From Oscheius dolichura (Eukaryota > Nematoda > Chromadorea > Rhabditida > Rhabditidae): DNA of 64,000 nucleotides. Position numbers and translations under genes: made by a program. Positions 23,401-34,500 of this stretch are shown piece by piece. The stretch's first letter is position 1. Each line of letters begins with the position of its first letter. Location of the stretch: contig OW051495.1 of NCBI GenBank assembly GCA_932521035.1, positions 744,001-808,000 on the forward strand, in the 5' to 3' direction. The notes beneath the pieces are model-generated. The model had not been told where the DNA came from. It ran no database searches and worked only from the letters and a program-made list of their open reading frames with translations.

Positions 23401-25023
23401 ACCCGGCCGTTTAGACCGGGAAGCAAAACGACCGCCCGGGGAATAAAAAATTATCTCCCGGGAAAGGTGTGAATTGCGGTCTTCCCGGGCGATCGACCGA
23501 ATTTGCTCCCGGGAGATAAAAATGCTTCCCGGGAAGGGATGTGAATTCGGGTCCTGGTGATAAAGTAGAAATACTAGTGTAAAACCTACTCCCTCCTATA
23601 AGATCGGCCGAGAAAATCTCTACATTTGCCTTTTTAGATCCCCAAAAATGAGCCATAAATAACCGAGTTATAGCCAGTAAAATGGCGCTGATTCCCAGAA
23701 TCCCCAGTAATTGACCAGCTGCTGACGTGCCCGCCCCTGTGGACGGATTCTTACCTCCCAACGAGGGGATCTGTAACAGTTGGTCCAAAGATAAGAAGTG
23801 TCATTGACCCGACGGATACAGCGGTAATGCTTCGGACCAGTTTCTTCAATTGGCTGTTCTCTTCCTCTTCTTCTGTCAGCCGTTGTTTCTCAAGACTTCT
23901 CAATTGAGCAGAATTACTATTCTCCATTAGATTCAAAAACACTAACATTCCTATTGACATAGACCTTTAAATAAGGGGAAGAAGGGTTTGGCACCTGCTA
24001 GAAATTGCCAAATCCGGGAGAAGACTGAATTGAACGAGATGAAGCTATTGGAAAGCAGGTAAAAGGCAAGGGAGACTGCTCCTGGAACGATTTTTTACAT
24101 TAAAAATGGTCTAAAAAGATTACCCAAAGCAATAATGATGTGATTCTTCCTATTCCCGGCGAAATATCCCACCACGATGTGAATAACCGGGAAGAGGAGG
24201 TAGAATTGCATCTCGAGGGCAAGAGACCAAGTGTGGGTGAACATGTCCACGGCTAGACCGAGCTGGAATTTCGATCCTTTTGGTAGATTTTGGTTTAGGA
24301 TATATACCCTTTCCCATGGATATTTTAGGGTCAGGGGAGCGCCTTCGTTACGGGATCGATAGGGTGAAATTCGATGCAGTTATCGTAATCTTTATTTGAA
24401 TAGGTCAAAATTTAGAGGACATTGCAGAAATGTCAGAAAGATCGGTTGGAACTTGGAAAAGCGCCCCCCATAAAACCTCACAAATGTCCTAATTCTAAAA
24501 TATTCCCCCCAAAATGTAAAAGTGCTACAAACCTTCTCGGCGTAGTCTTCCATCCCCAGCGGTCGGACCAAATTGGTAACAAATAAGAGAGCATGAATAG
24601 CCGACGTGAAATTGGTATTAAAAGCAGACTTTGGCATCAGATTGATGGATACTGTAATTGGTTGGGATTAGCTCGAAATAAAACAAAAGAAACGGTACCT
24701 AATGTGAGAGCAGTGGCCAGGTAGTAGAGGGGGACGATCCTTTTGACCCGACGGTAGAGAAAGTCCAGGATTACGGTAATATTCAACGAGCTGTGACGGT
24801 GGAGCATCATGGTCATCAGGAAGCCGGAGAGGAGGAAGAATCTGGAGCAAAATGGGTGTAATTATGGTCCTGTATGGAAGAAAATGCCGTAATTTAAAAT
24901 AAAAACTAACTGATCCACTCCCAGATAGCCGTTGGGACACCAGCCGGGGAAGAAGTGGAACAGAACCACAGCAACAATGGCGAAACCGCGGAGACCCTGT
25001 AGATGGAGCTTCTTCTGGCCCAT
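20442..25023 (-). CDS. O-acyltransferase, nematode oac family (acyltransferase 3 + SGNH)
   Basis: Sixteen exons on the minus strand (25023-24911, 24841-24699, 24651-24533, 24262-24124, 24081-23995, 23950-23820, 23770-23586, 22975-22809, 22770-22618, 22574-22434, 22141-22074, 21604-21472, 21431-21317, 20961-20763, 20718-20590, 20552-20442) give 710 aa. The N-terminal half is a multi-pass acyltransferase: LQGLRGFAI, a membrane histidine in FHFFPG, FFLLSGFLM, WSLALEMQFYL, SRIWQFLAG and ISYCWYLVHWP. The C-terminal half is an SGNH hydrolase-like domain with VIGNSYAQN and KARHLTPPG, giving the likely serine and histidine. Such proteins move acyl groups onto extracytoplasmic sugars or lipids. An upstream in-frame ATG at 25119 exists; 25023 is preferred because the family begins close to LQGLRG. 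Introns carry two MITEs and a family B foldback. Confidence 0.9.
21726..21850. mobile_element. MITE family A, degenerate copy 6
   Basis: CTGCACCCGTAAGGTTTCGGCAG and GCCGAGACTTTACGGGTGCA arms are clear. The outer ends are eroded and no target duplication is recognised. It is in an intron of the oac gene. Confidence 0.75.
22170..22430. repeat. Foldback repeat family B, copy 2
   Basis: CTCCGTAAGCGCGCTCCG on the left and GTCGCGCTTACCG with GTCTTACTGTAA on the right, in an oac intron. Confidence 0.6.
23036..23188. mobile_element. MITE family A, copy 2 (inverted)
   Basis: A 153-bp element in the opposite orientation to copy 1 (GGCGTCACAGCTTTGTAAC then GAATAAAGATGGTCC). Perfect 8-bp duplication CTCGATTT at 23028-23035 and 23189-23196. 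It lies in the long intron of the oac gene. Confidence 0.88.
23395..23545. repeat. Cluster of CCCGGGAAG/CCCGGGAGA repeats
   Basis: At least six CCCGGGA or TCCCGGG hexamer-centred units alternate with AT-rich spacers in direct and inverted orientation, within the same oac intron as MITE copy 2. Confidence 0.65.
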
Positions 25024-26340
25024 GGTACTGGAAAAGTGCGGATTTTCAAAGTTATCTTCAAAAATTGGAATCCCAGGACTTTTCCACTCGAAATGGACTA
25101 CAATTGGGGCGGGGTTCACAGTAACAAAAGTTCGCTAAAGATCTCTGACATTGTGTCTATTCGGCGCTGTTTGAATAGGCACGTTTCGCACCTTTCCGCT
25201 TGTTCATCTGGAAACACATCGGGTGGCAGAAAATACGACCATGTATCAGGATAAATCAAAAGAGCACTTCTCTCTGGAGGAGGTTTACTGGTTGGCTATA
25301 AATTCCGGGTGAAGCAAGAAATCAACGGATAGTGTGAAACGATAGCTTTATTTTGTTCTGGAAGCATTAGAAAATGGAAGAACAGAGGAATCAGAAAAAA
25401 AACATGACGGTATCGTTTGTTTCCACGTAATGAGTTGATAGAGTTTCCAAATCTGCGATACATGGGCAAAACGCCCAGTTTCGGGCGCACCCGTTTTTAG
25501 ACGTAGACGAGAATGCCGACTGTTTGTGCTGGATGTTGAATTATTCATTTCTCTATAATTTAGGCGGCCAGTTTACACCTGGATAAATGTTACTGGCAGA
25601 TCGATATAGCCTGTTTCAGGGAGACAACTTATTAAGGCCATTTCATCTAGAACGATCCACCTTGTCGTCTAAATGGATAAATTTGAGCTAAACGTGGGGT
25701 CCCCAACAGGAGAAATAGATAAAAACTCGAGAAATACCGACATTTCGTGCAACCCTTCTACTTCGGCAAAACGCCCAGTTTCGGGCGCGCCCGTTTTTTG
25801 GAGTGTCGGGTGTTTGTGTCCGTATTTCGGTAATTTCTCGGTTGATTTCAAAAATTCAAAGACTTAGTTGGAGAGCACGTCAAGACGATTCTAACGAACC
25901 CAGTCACATCTCAACCGACCCGATAAAAAACCTGTAGCCCCACAAACTTTGACTGAGAATACGTAACGGGCCGTTTGCTCACGTTTGGCGATATTGTTTT
26001 GGGTTACCATTCCCGGATAAAGTAAAGAAATTTGGCAGCTTGCTAATACAGCTCTCTACCAGTTGGAATTTGAGTTTTATTCCCTCACCCATAGTTTGTG
26101 ATGCATTTTGTGCTCTTTCTTGCCTACCAAACACACCCAAAAAAGCCGCAGTGAACCATATGATTAGGAGTGGAGGGAGCCGCTCCCCTCAGAATGCCCT
26201 GTTTTATCTCCTGGGTGTTGTGTCTCCGCCGGTCCCCGCCGGTCTGCTCTTATCAAAACTGACCCCAAATATGCCTTCCGTCGGTTTTTCCCCGTTTTCC
26301 CTGAGAATTCCTCATTTCTTTCCAAATTTTATATTTCAGT
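25024..26340. other. Intergenic region between oac and esterase 2, with R1 repeat copies
   Basis: Contains an R1 copy in reverse orientation at 25753-25975 (CCCAGTTTCGGGCGCGCCCG, AGTTGGAGAGCACGTCAAG) and a partial R1 at 25455-25540. No gene was recognised. It lies between divergent genes and probably contains both promoters. Confidence 0.6.
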
Positions 26341-29300
26341 ATGCTATTATTCTTCTTTCTTCAATTTCTTGTTTATACAGATGGTAAAGCAGAAGAAAAT
26401 GAATATAAAATCGTCCGAACCAGGTAAATTCCACCATTTATTGCCATAAACTCTGAATATTTGAGATTTGGAGCTATAAGAGGGAAAAGACTCGATTCTT
26501 ATGGTGGACAGAGCGGATTTGTGTTTGCAGGAATTCCGGAAGCCAAGCCACCCATTGGAGAATTGAGGTAGGGACATTTCTATTTTGCTGTCAGCACTTT
26601 ATTCGGCTCGGTCCTCGATAGTCCGATTTCCTACACCCGTAAAGTCTCGGCAGCTGGATCATCTTTATTCAAAAAGTGTTACAAAGCGGTGTCCCCTTTA
26701 TACCCTTTTCCTGCCGAGACTTTACGGGTGCGGGGGGATCGGACTATCAAGGACTGGGGCCTTTTCTTCTTGGTTTGATGGCAGTACTAAATTAGCCGGT
26801 TAGTATTTCAGGCCATTCGTCTAACAGCTTTGTAATTTCTCAAATTTCTTATTCCAGATTCCGCGAAGCTCAAGATCCGCTCCCTTGGAAAGGCGTCCTC
26901 GACACATTTCAGTATCGAAATGCCTGTTTAGCGGATCCAGCGTACGTTCTACTATCCAAATTACTACTTGTTCCATTATCATCTTTCAGAAGAACCTATA
27001 AAATCAAAGAAGGAAGTAAAGTTGGACCCGTTTCAGAAGATTGCCTGTATATCAATGTCTTCAGTAGTAGAAAATGTCTAGAAAAGGTATGATTACTGTT
27101 GGAAATCTCCCCAATTGGGTGGTTTTTCCTTTGTAATGTTCTACAACCCCTAGAAATCCGTTCGCCGCGTTTATTTTTCGATTAATTTTCGATTAAAATC
27201 GACGATTCGATTTCTTTGAAAATCACCATTTTTAGGGCGGCTGCGCGGTTATGGCCATCTTCCATGGAGGAATCTACAAATTCGAATCCCCGGTAATCTA
27301 TAGGATGGAGACGATTGTCAACAACTTTGCTAATGATGTGAGGAACTTCTTTATATTTGGGAAAAAAGTTTTACTCTATTTTAGGAGAGGAACATAGTGG
27401 TAGTGACGATACCCTACCGCCTGGCAGTGAATGGACTGTTCCACCTAACGGCGGAGTTCAAAACTTCACTAGATGATAACGTTTTGATTAAAGGTATGGT
27501 AGAAACTGGGAGGGAGCCTAATTTTTGAATTTCTACACAAGATACAAGGTACCTGCAATGTATTGGGTTTCTTTGCTCAGGAAATGAATAAACAGGCCGG
27601 ATGATACCAATAAAAGCATAAATTACAGTAATCCTAGTGTATTTCAGACTGTATCTTCGGTTTAAAATGGATCCAGCGTGAAATTTCGCCATTTGGTGGT
27701 GATCCCTGGAGAGTAACGAGCTATGGTCACAGTGCTGGAGCCGGAATCACTACTACGGTAGTTTTTTTACCTTCAAACGTCCCATAAAGCCAACAATTCC
27801 AGTTGACACTGATCCCTGGAATGGAAGGTCTCTTTCAACAATTTGTAGCTCAAAGTGGGCCATTCAATAAGATCATGGATTACACTCCAAGTAAGGCAAA
27901 CGGCCGGTCCTTGGTAGATCGATCCCCTGCACCCGTAAAGTCTCGACAGGAAGATCGTCTTTATTGAAAACGGCTACAAAACTGTGTCGCCTTTATACCT
28001 TTGTCTTGCCGAGACTCTACGAATGCTGGAGACAGGATTATCGAGGGCCGAGCCAGGAAAATCGGTTGAAACTCCAGTAAATTTGCGGAAATATTGAAAT
28101 TTTATCGAATTTCAACAGCCGAAAGTGAAGCGAAAATTTTTTATCCTAAATTTATTACCACTGTTTTTGCTGTCTCATTTGCTTCATGATTTTCTTCGGC
28201 GTTAATTTTCTGTATTTTTATTTGCAAAATTCTTTTGAAACAATAGAAATAAAAATGGTTTCAGCAGCGAATATCTTCCCATCCCGAGCCGTCTCCGAAA
28301 TGGCTGGTTGTTCCAGGGAGGAAGAGAAGTACAACGAACCAAAAAGACTGGAAGAAGTGAGAATTCTTTCTGTTTTTTTTGGTAAATCCAAAAAATTGTC
28401 AGATTATCGGTTGTCTCCGAGCTTTGCCCCAAGAAGACCTACTGAAACACTATATTGGATTGAATAATCGTCTGGAAGATAACTCGGATACGTGGATTGA
28501 TGGACCCGGTGGGGTAAGTGAACTTTATCTTATTTATGAAGCTTTCTGTGGGGGTATTTATTTTTAGGAACCACATAATTATTCTCTCGCCGTACCAAAG
28601 AAAAGATAATGTGAAAAATCTTCCTTTTGATTGAAAATTGACTACTTTTTTGGCAACCTGATAGCTAGAAACGTCGAGTATCCGTTTGTTCTAACTTACC
28701 CCTGAAAATTTCCGAAATTCTCCCGTTTTTCTAGTTCTTTTTCTCCCGTTTTTTAGGTCCTCCCCCATGGTAAAGGCAAGCTCCTGAAGAATGTCAACAA
28801 AATTCGAGGACTGCTAGGAACAGTGACGGCCGAATTCAGAGCAGCAAGGTACGGCTATAGTTCTTTTCCAACAAATAGGGGCACCGTAATGGGCCAAAAG
28901 AAACCTTCCGTGCGGGACACTTGGACAATAAATGATTGAGAATTTCGAAATTCCCGAAGAGACAAATGTCCGGTGGCCTTATTTTTGGGGAGAGACCCAA
29001 CAACTTATTCAAAACGAATTGAACAATATACCCGGGATTTTATTGGAAACTTGAAACAGTGGTTCCTGACAGCCTCATTTGATCTAACTAACCGATATTT
29101 CCCTCAAATTTCCAACGCTTTTTTTCTCTTTTCAGGCCTTTTTCTCCATTTTGAGTGGCTCCTGAACATTTTTCTAATCAAAAACGGGAGAAAACTAGGA
29201 AAGAAAGTGTCAAAATTGAGAAAAAATGTTGTTATTACCACCAAATCTTTCACTAAAATTATATAAATTAGTTGAAATATTCACAATTTTATTATATAGT

Positions 29301-32300
29301 TGTAACGTGTTTCCAGATATGCTGTGAATCCGGATGGGAAGGCGAATCTAACGAGGTTAGAGGAGCTTTGTTCTCATCTCGGCTACGCTAGAGGATATCA
29401 CGAACCGGAGGAATTCACAAAAGAATGCGTGAAACATTATGGACAAGGTGGGTGGAAGAAATCTGGGGGCAAATTAGAGCATTCACTGAAAATTGAAGAA
29501 TTTTCCCTTGAAAAACTTAAATAAATTAGATGAAACTGTCCTAAGCGCATCCCTTACTAGTATTGTGTCCTGCAGAATTTTTTTTAATCCCTTGGTAAAA
29601 CATAATTACCGTAACCCCTCTAATAGATCCTCCGTAAGCGCGCCCTGTTCCAATGCTCTGTCTACCTGACTTGGAGAGCCAATTTCTTTGTTACTTATGG
29701 CTTTTCTTCCGTTTTTCTTTCTGTAATCAAACAGCTAGGGTCTAAAGATACTAATACAAGAAAAAATCATGAAAAACGGCTGCATGGGTGTTTTTGCATA
29801 ATGTAGATAGAGCATTTTTACAGAGCGCGCTTACGGAGTCTGCAAGAGATTTTACGGTAATATCCAGCTCTTTCAGACAACCTCACCCAATTTTTCGGCG
29901 ACGATTTCGGGTTTTATATTGGAATTGGCACGCTGGCTGACAGTTTCCACAAGGCTGGAGGTGATATTTTTGTCTACAGGTCAGAAACATCCATTTTTTA
30001 AACTCAAACTCACCAAAAAAAGGAGAGAATAAGGGAATAATACAGTTTAGTTACGACTACTGGGGAGCTGGACCAATTTTCAATAAATACATTCATGACG
30101 GCTACGTCGGACCCTCTCATTCGGAAGATTATGTAGGTTTCAGTTTTTTATTAGCCTTTTTTTTTAAAATGTAGCGTTTCATTGAAAATATTTGAAGTGA
30201 GGAAACTGAAAAAAATTAACTCCCATTCTTCACGATACAGATGAAATTAACTCCCATTCTTCACGATACTGATGATTTCATCGACTGATTTCTTCTCTTC
30301 TCTCAATTTTATGAAATTTGCATCTACCCCTCCTCCAACAACATGAATATGCCTTGTTCCACTTTGAAAACCGGTACAGAAAGCTGAAAATCCAGTGGAT
30401 TACTCTATTTTGCTGTTGTTTATAAAAAGAAGGCGTTTTCTTGTAATCCTAGTGAGTAACAGTAGTTGGATGAGAGAATAAGCAAGGTATTTCGACTGCC
30501 AATCAAGTATTGCGCCCTGAAATCTGAGAAATAGTCTGGATGAAACTGTAAACAACGAAGAAAGAGCCCAACAACTTTATATAACTGAGCAGCGTATGTT
30601 TCGATGAACGTACTAAATTTTCCTCCGCTCTATGTTTTTGACGGAAAAAGAGAGAAGAGGCAAGACTAAAAAAGGTTTCATTCAAACTATTTGAAGGGAG
30701 GAAGTTTTGAATAGCCGTTACATACAAAACAGACGTAATATCTATCAATTAGACTCATCTACTCCCATTTTGAAGCCGTCTTTTGACCAAAAATGTTCGG
30801 GAGTTTTTACTCGAAGAATACTATAATACAGCGAAAATTTAATAAAAAAAGCCCTCGAAAAGTTTCATTATGAGTATAACTTTGGAAATATCCTACTTGC
30901 CGTTTTATTGACATTTTTTGCTTACGACGAATTTATGGCTTTACTAAAACCCAAACTCTTTCCAGGTCTATATTCTTGGTCTGCATCGAAATGACTCCCT
31001 AATGACCAAGAAGGACTACCAAATTGAGCGGATTTACTCCGGGATTATTGCCAATTTCATTAACTACGGTAGTCCTTCCTATCGTGGCTACGAGTGGAAG
31101 CCATGGACACCAGAAAAACGGAACTATTTCCTTATTGGTAAGCCATTTTTGGAAAGAAAAGGAGCATGTTTTCTAGATTTTGATAAAAATTTGAGAATGC
31201 CTGGAGAACGGAGTGGCTACTATTCGAAAGCAGACGTTTTCTGGAATAAATACCTACCAAAGTGAGTCGGTGACCATTTTTTGGGGGCCTTCTTCTGTTT
31301 TGGGAAGGGTTTATTAGAAATTAGAAAGCTGTATCTCCATTATTTTGGCAAAAGATGATTTAGGAAAGTTGGTGGCTTCACTACAGTACATAAATTCCCT
31401 CCCCGGACGGATATTATCGTTTATTCCGAAGTTATGGACTATATTCGTAAGTTTTACACGAAACAGCAGGAAAAAATTGAAATGCGCGGAATTTGGGAGG
31501 TTTTATGGGGTCTTTGAAACAAACCGATTGAGAATTTTGCCTGTTTGAAGAGTAAAAAAGGCTCAAAACAGTGTTTTTCATTTACAGGGTAACTTTTGGC
31601 GTCTGTCTGTCTGTATGTCCAGCGAAAATGGGAAAATCCTAATTGTAAAATTTGGAAAAGCCTGCGGTTGACTAGTAATTTGTGGAAAAATGTATTTTAT
31701 CTCCGAAATGGAATATTTTTCAATTAAGAAAGCAGAAAAAGTAGAGAGATCCATAAACCTACACAGGGGCTGCTCAATGTATTATATTTGTTCATTTCTT
31801 TCTTTCAAAGAATTAGAAAGTAAAATTTGGCAGGATCTTCTTATCCGTTACGTAAAGCATGCGATTTTATTCTAAAAATCCCAATTTGGAGCACATGGCA
31901 GCAGGTTTCGGAAGGAAAAATAGTTTTTTTTTCATATGAAGCAGATTTTCCAATATTTTTGCTTCGGGAAACTTTTATATTTTGGAATTTTCAAGTCAAA
32001 CTACTTTCTACAAGTTCGAAACTGTTTTAGTAGCAGCCTGGACAGGAAAGTCCCACCACAGTGATAAGACGTACAACGCTTCGATGGCTTGTTACCATAA
32101 TTGGGACAGTTTCTTGAAAAAGGAGAGAGCCGCCTTTTTAAAACGTGGGTTTATCAATTTATTATTGAAGAAAATAGATCAAAACTTTTCTAGATAAGCT
32201 GAAATTCAAAGCGGAAGAGATCCCAGCAGCGGATCTTGGCCTCCCGGCTGATGCAGCAGTGGTAGAAGAGCAGCGGCCAAGGGAATTTAGTAAGTTCTCT

Positions 32301-32517
32301 CCGTTTTTATGAATCTATTTGTAAGCGAATAAAGAAAGAGGTGGATTACTTTGTAGCTATAAAAAAATCCCAGAAAATTTGACCTCATATCCTCCAATTT
32401 CCAGGTTGGTTGACGCTGGCATTAGCAGTAGCGGTGGTGGTTATGGCTGGTTACATAGCAGTGATAAAAGTGTTGGAATATAGACGACGAAAGGATTATG
32501 AAGCGGTTATTCACTAA
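26341..32517 (+). CDS. Carboxylesterase, type B, membrane-anchored (paralogue 2)
   Basis: Twenty exons in phase (26341-26423, 26466-26567, 26858-26941, 26990-27086, 27236-27337, 27385-27493, 27648-27757, 27803-27890, 28265-28356, 28403-28513, 28757-28848, 29317-29447, 29877-29979, 30051-30132, 30966-31137, 31177-31261, 31364-31446, 32031-32144, 32194-32289, 32405-32517) give 682 aa. It matches paralogue 1 exon by exon through exon 16. A signal peptide (MLLFFFLQFLVYT), GHSAG serine, glutamate in LLGTVTAEF and histidine in HSEDY are present; the oxyanion HGGG is HGGI. Unlike paralogue 1 it has a C-terminal transmembrane helix (LALAVAVVVMAGYIAVI) and a short basic tail, so it is probably a type I membrane protein with an extracellular esterase domain. 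Confidence 0.92.
26605..26761. mobile_element. MITE family A, copy 3
   Basis: GGCTCGGTCCTCGATAGTCC on the left with the family arms and GACTTTACGGGTGC on the right, in intron 2 of esterase 2. No clear target duplication remains. Confidence 0.82.
27902..28054. mobile_element. MITE family A, copy 4
   Basis: GGCCGGTCC to CCGAGCC, 153 bp, in intron 8 of esterase 2. Flanks AGGCAAAC and AGGAAAAT agree at six of eight bases, consistent with a decayed target duplication. Confidence 0.82.
29603..29870. repeat. Foldback repeat family B, copy 3
   Basis: ATTACCGTAACCCCTC and CTCCGTAAGCGCGC on the left; GCGCGCTTACGGAGTC and GATTTTACGGTAAT on the right. It ends just before the acceptor of exon 13 of esterase 2. 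Confidence 0.68.
30208..30271. repeat. 31-bp tandem duplication
   Basis: AAATTAACTCCCATTCTTCA with its following bases occurs twice head to tail with one mismatch, in intron 14 of esterase 2. Confidence 0.8.
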
Positions 32518-32700
32518 TTCACTAGTTCCAAGAGCACAATAAACATATTTTTCTTCTCTGCTTTCTGTTAGGCTGCCCTCTTCACTTCATTCTAAATCTA
32601 GAGCCATTCAAATATTTCTTTGCCGTTTTACAAGATAGCTATATATTCAACAACTGGTTGAGACAATGTTAAAGTGTGTTGAATAGCGGATGAGTAAAAA

Positions 32701-32839
32701 TAGTCCGATCCCTTGCACCCGTAACGCCCCGGTAAGTCAAAGGTATGAAGGCGTCACAGCTTTGTACCGGTTTTAAATAAAGATAATCCTCCTGCCGAGA
32801 CTTTACGGGTGCAGGGATTGGGCTATTGGGTACCCAGCC
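32701..32839. mobile_element. MITE family A, degenerate copy 5
   Basis: Inverted orientation; GGCGTCACAGCTTTGTACC and GCCGAGACTTTACGGGTGCA are recognisable. It lies between esterase 2 and the monooxygenase duplicate. Confidence 0.78.
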
Positions 32840-32849
32840 TAAAACACGG

Positions 32850-34500
32850 GCGAGACTGGGAAATAATGACTATTTCTAACCGAAGAGCCCTGGGTTTTAA
32901 AATCCGCCAAAGTGGTTTTGTAGCGAATTTTCTGACGGCTCTGATGACATCAAAATCTTTGCGAAAAAGTCATGATTCCGACCCGTGGAGATCTTTTGAA
33001 GTGGTCATTTGGCTCAAAAACGGTGGAATTTCCCAGAAGTGAAGAGAGTTCCGGCAAATTTCCAATACAGTGTCACTGATTGCAAATATTCTCAAACTTT
33101 TATTATAAACCGTATCTAGACCACAAAAAAGGCTAAAAATATCAGAAAGAAGAACTGAAATCATCTCCATCGGCGTCGATTTTCATTAATTTGTACCCAT
33201 TTGGATTGGCTGTTCGTTTTTCGTCCACCCACGGTGTTAACTTTTCCCAGAGCTGAAGATTTCCTTGTTTCATGGCAAAAATAAGAGAGACCTTTAATTT
33301 TTCAGGCACTTCGAATCCTCCCAAGTGGGCCACGTCTCTTATGTGATCGAATTGTTCGGCTGGGATTATGTAAAAGTGGTAGATAGGGCGACCTTCTGCT
33401 TCAAGGTAGCTATAATAAAAAAGTAGGTTGGGGAAGAAAATGGTCGACTGATGGGCCTGCTATTTACAGTAATCTTTTCATCAAAACGAGTATCTAGGCC
33501 TTTTTTGAATTGGAGCTCTCTTTCTCGATAAAATACTGTTACCACTGAAAAAGTAAGCCACTGAACTTCAAAACCCAAGAATATCCAAAGAAATACCGCA
33601 ATATCAAAATTACGCTTTGTAAACATCGCGCAGAATGAAAGCATTCAACATTCTGATAAAATCGCATAATTTTTCACTAGAAATACGATGTAAATATTGT
33701 AAATTCATAGAATACAGCTTTCTGTATGAAACAACGTTTCTCACTCTCCAAATACGGAAAATTCAAAGAGGCGGGCTTGACTGCCATATAAACGGGAAAT
33801 AATGGTCAATTCGGAACTAAAAATGCCTCGATTTTAAAATTGTTCCGGAGTAGTTTTGTAGATAATCGTCTGACGGTTTTGCCAATACCAAAATCTTCGC
33901 AAAAAGTCAAAAATTCCGGTGCATGGCGATGTTTTGAAGTCCAGTAATGGGTTTTGACCATTTTGTATCGAAAAGTTCAATTTTTGTGGGGATATGCAAT
34001 TATATAATGGCCAATATTCATAAACTTTTATTAAAAACGATATGTGAATCTCAAAAAAGGACAAAAGGTACGAAAATTCAAAAGCTAGCATGGAATTCGT
34101 CTCCATTGGCGTGAATTTTCATCGATTTGTATCCGGCCAAATTAACTGGTCGTATGTCTTCCATAAAGGGTCCTAACTTTTCCCATAGCTAAATTTTTAT
34201 ATTCTTTTAAAGAGAAGAGTTCAAAAAGGGGAGACCTTCATCTTTTTAGCCAATGGATATCCTCCAATTTTGGCTATTTCTCTCATATAGTCGTATTGTT
34301 CCCGTTCAATATAATAGAACTGATAGAGGGGGCGTCCTTCTGTTTCAAGATGCCTATAATACCAAAATTCGGGGTGGATGATAATAATTGGTCAAACAAA
34401 AGTTCAGAATTACCGTAATCTTTCGATTAAAACTACTGTAATTCTAAAATTGCGCTTTGTAAGCATCGGGCAGAAATGGTATGCTTCAAAATCCTGATAA
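32850..34500. repeat. Direct segmental duplication covering the 3' part of the monooxygenase
   Basis: About 32850-33670 and 33790-34500 align as two direct copies. Shared landmarks include the 3' flank (AAACTTTTATTA upstream of the stop), both terminal exons and intronic DNA (GCTTTGTAA with CATCG). Divergence is substantial in the non-coding parts but the exons stay open. Confidence 0.75.
33142..33409 (-). CDS. Duplicate pair of terminal exons of the flavin monooxygenase
   Basis: Exons 33409-33292 (118 nt) and 33252-33142 (111 nt) have exactly the lengths and phases of the last two exons of the upstream monooxygenase (34353-34236 and 34188-34078). They encode a related, intact C-terminus (GRPIYHFYI versus GRPLYQFYY; LWEKLTPW versus LWEKLGPF) with a TGA stop, and splice sites are kept. 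They could be used as alternative last exons from exon 6, or be a decaying duplicate. No copies of exons 1-6 lie here. Confidence 0.6.
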
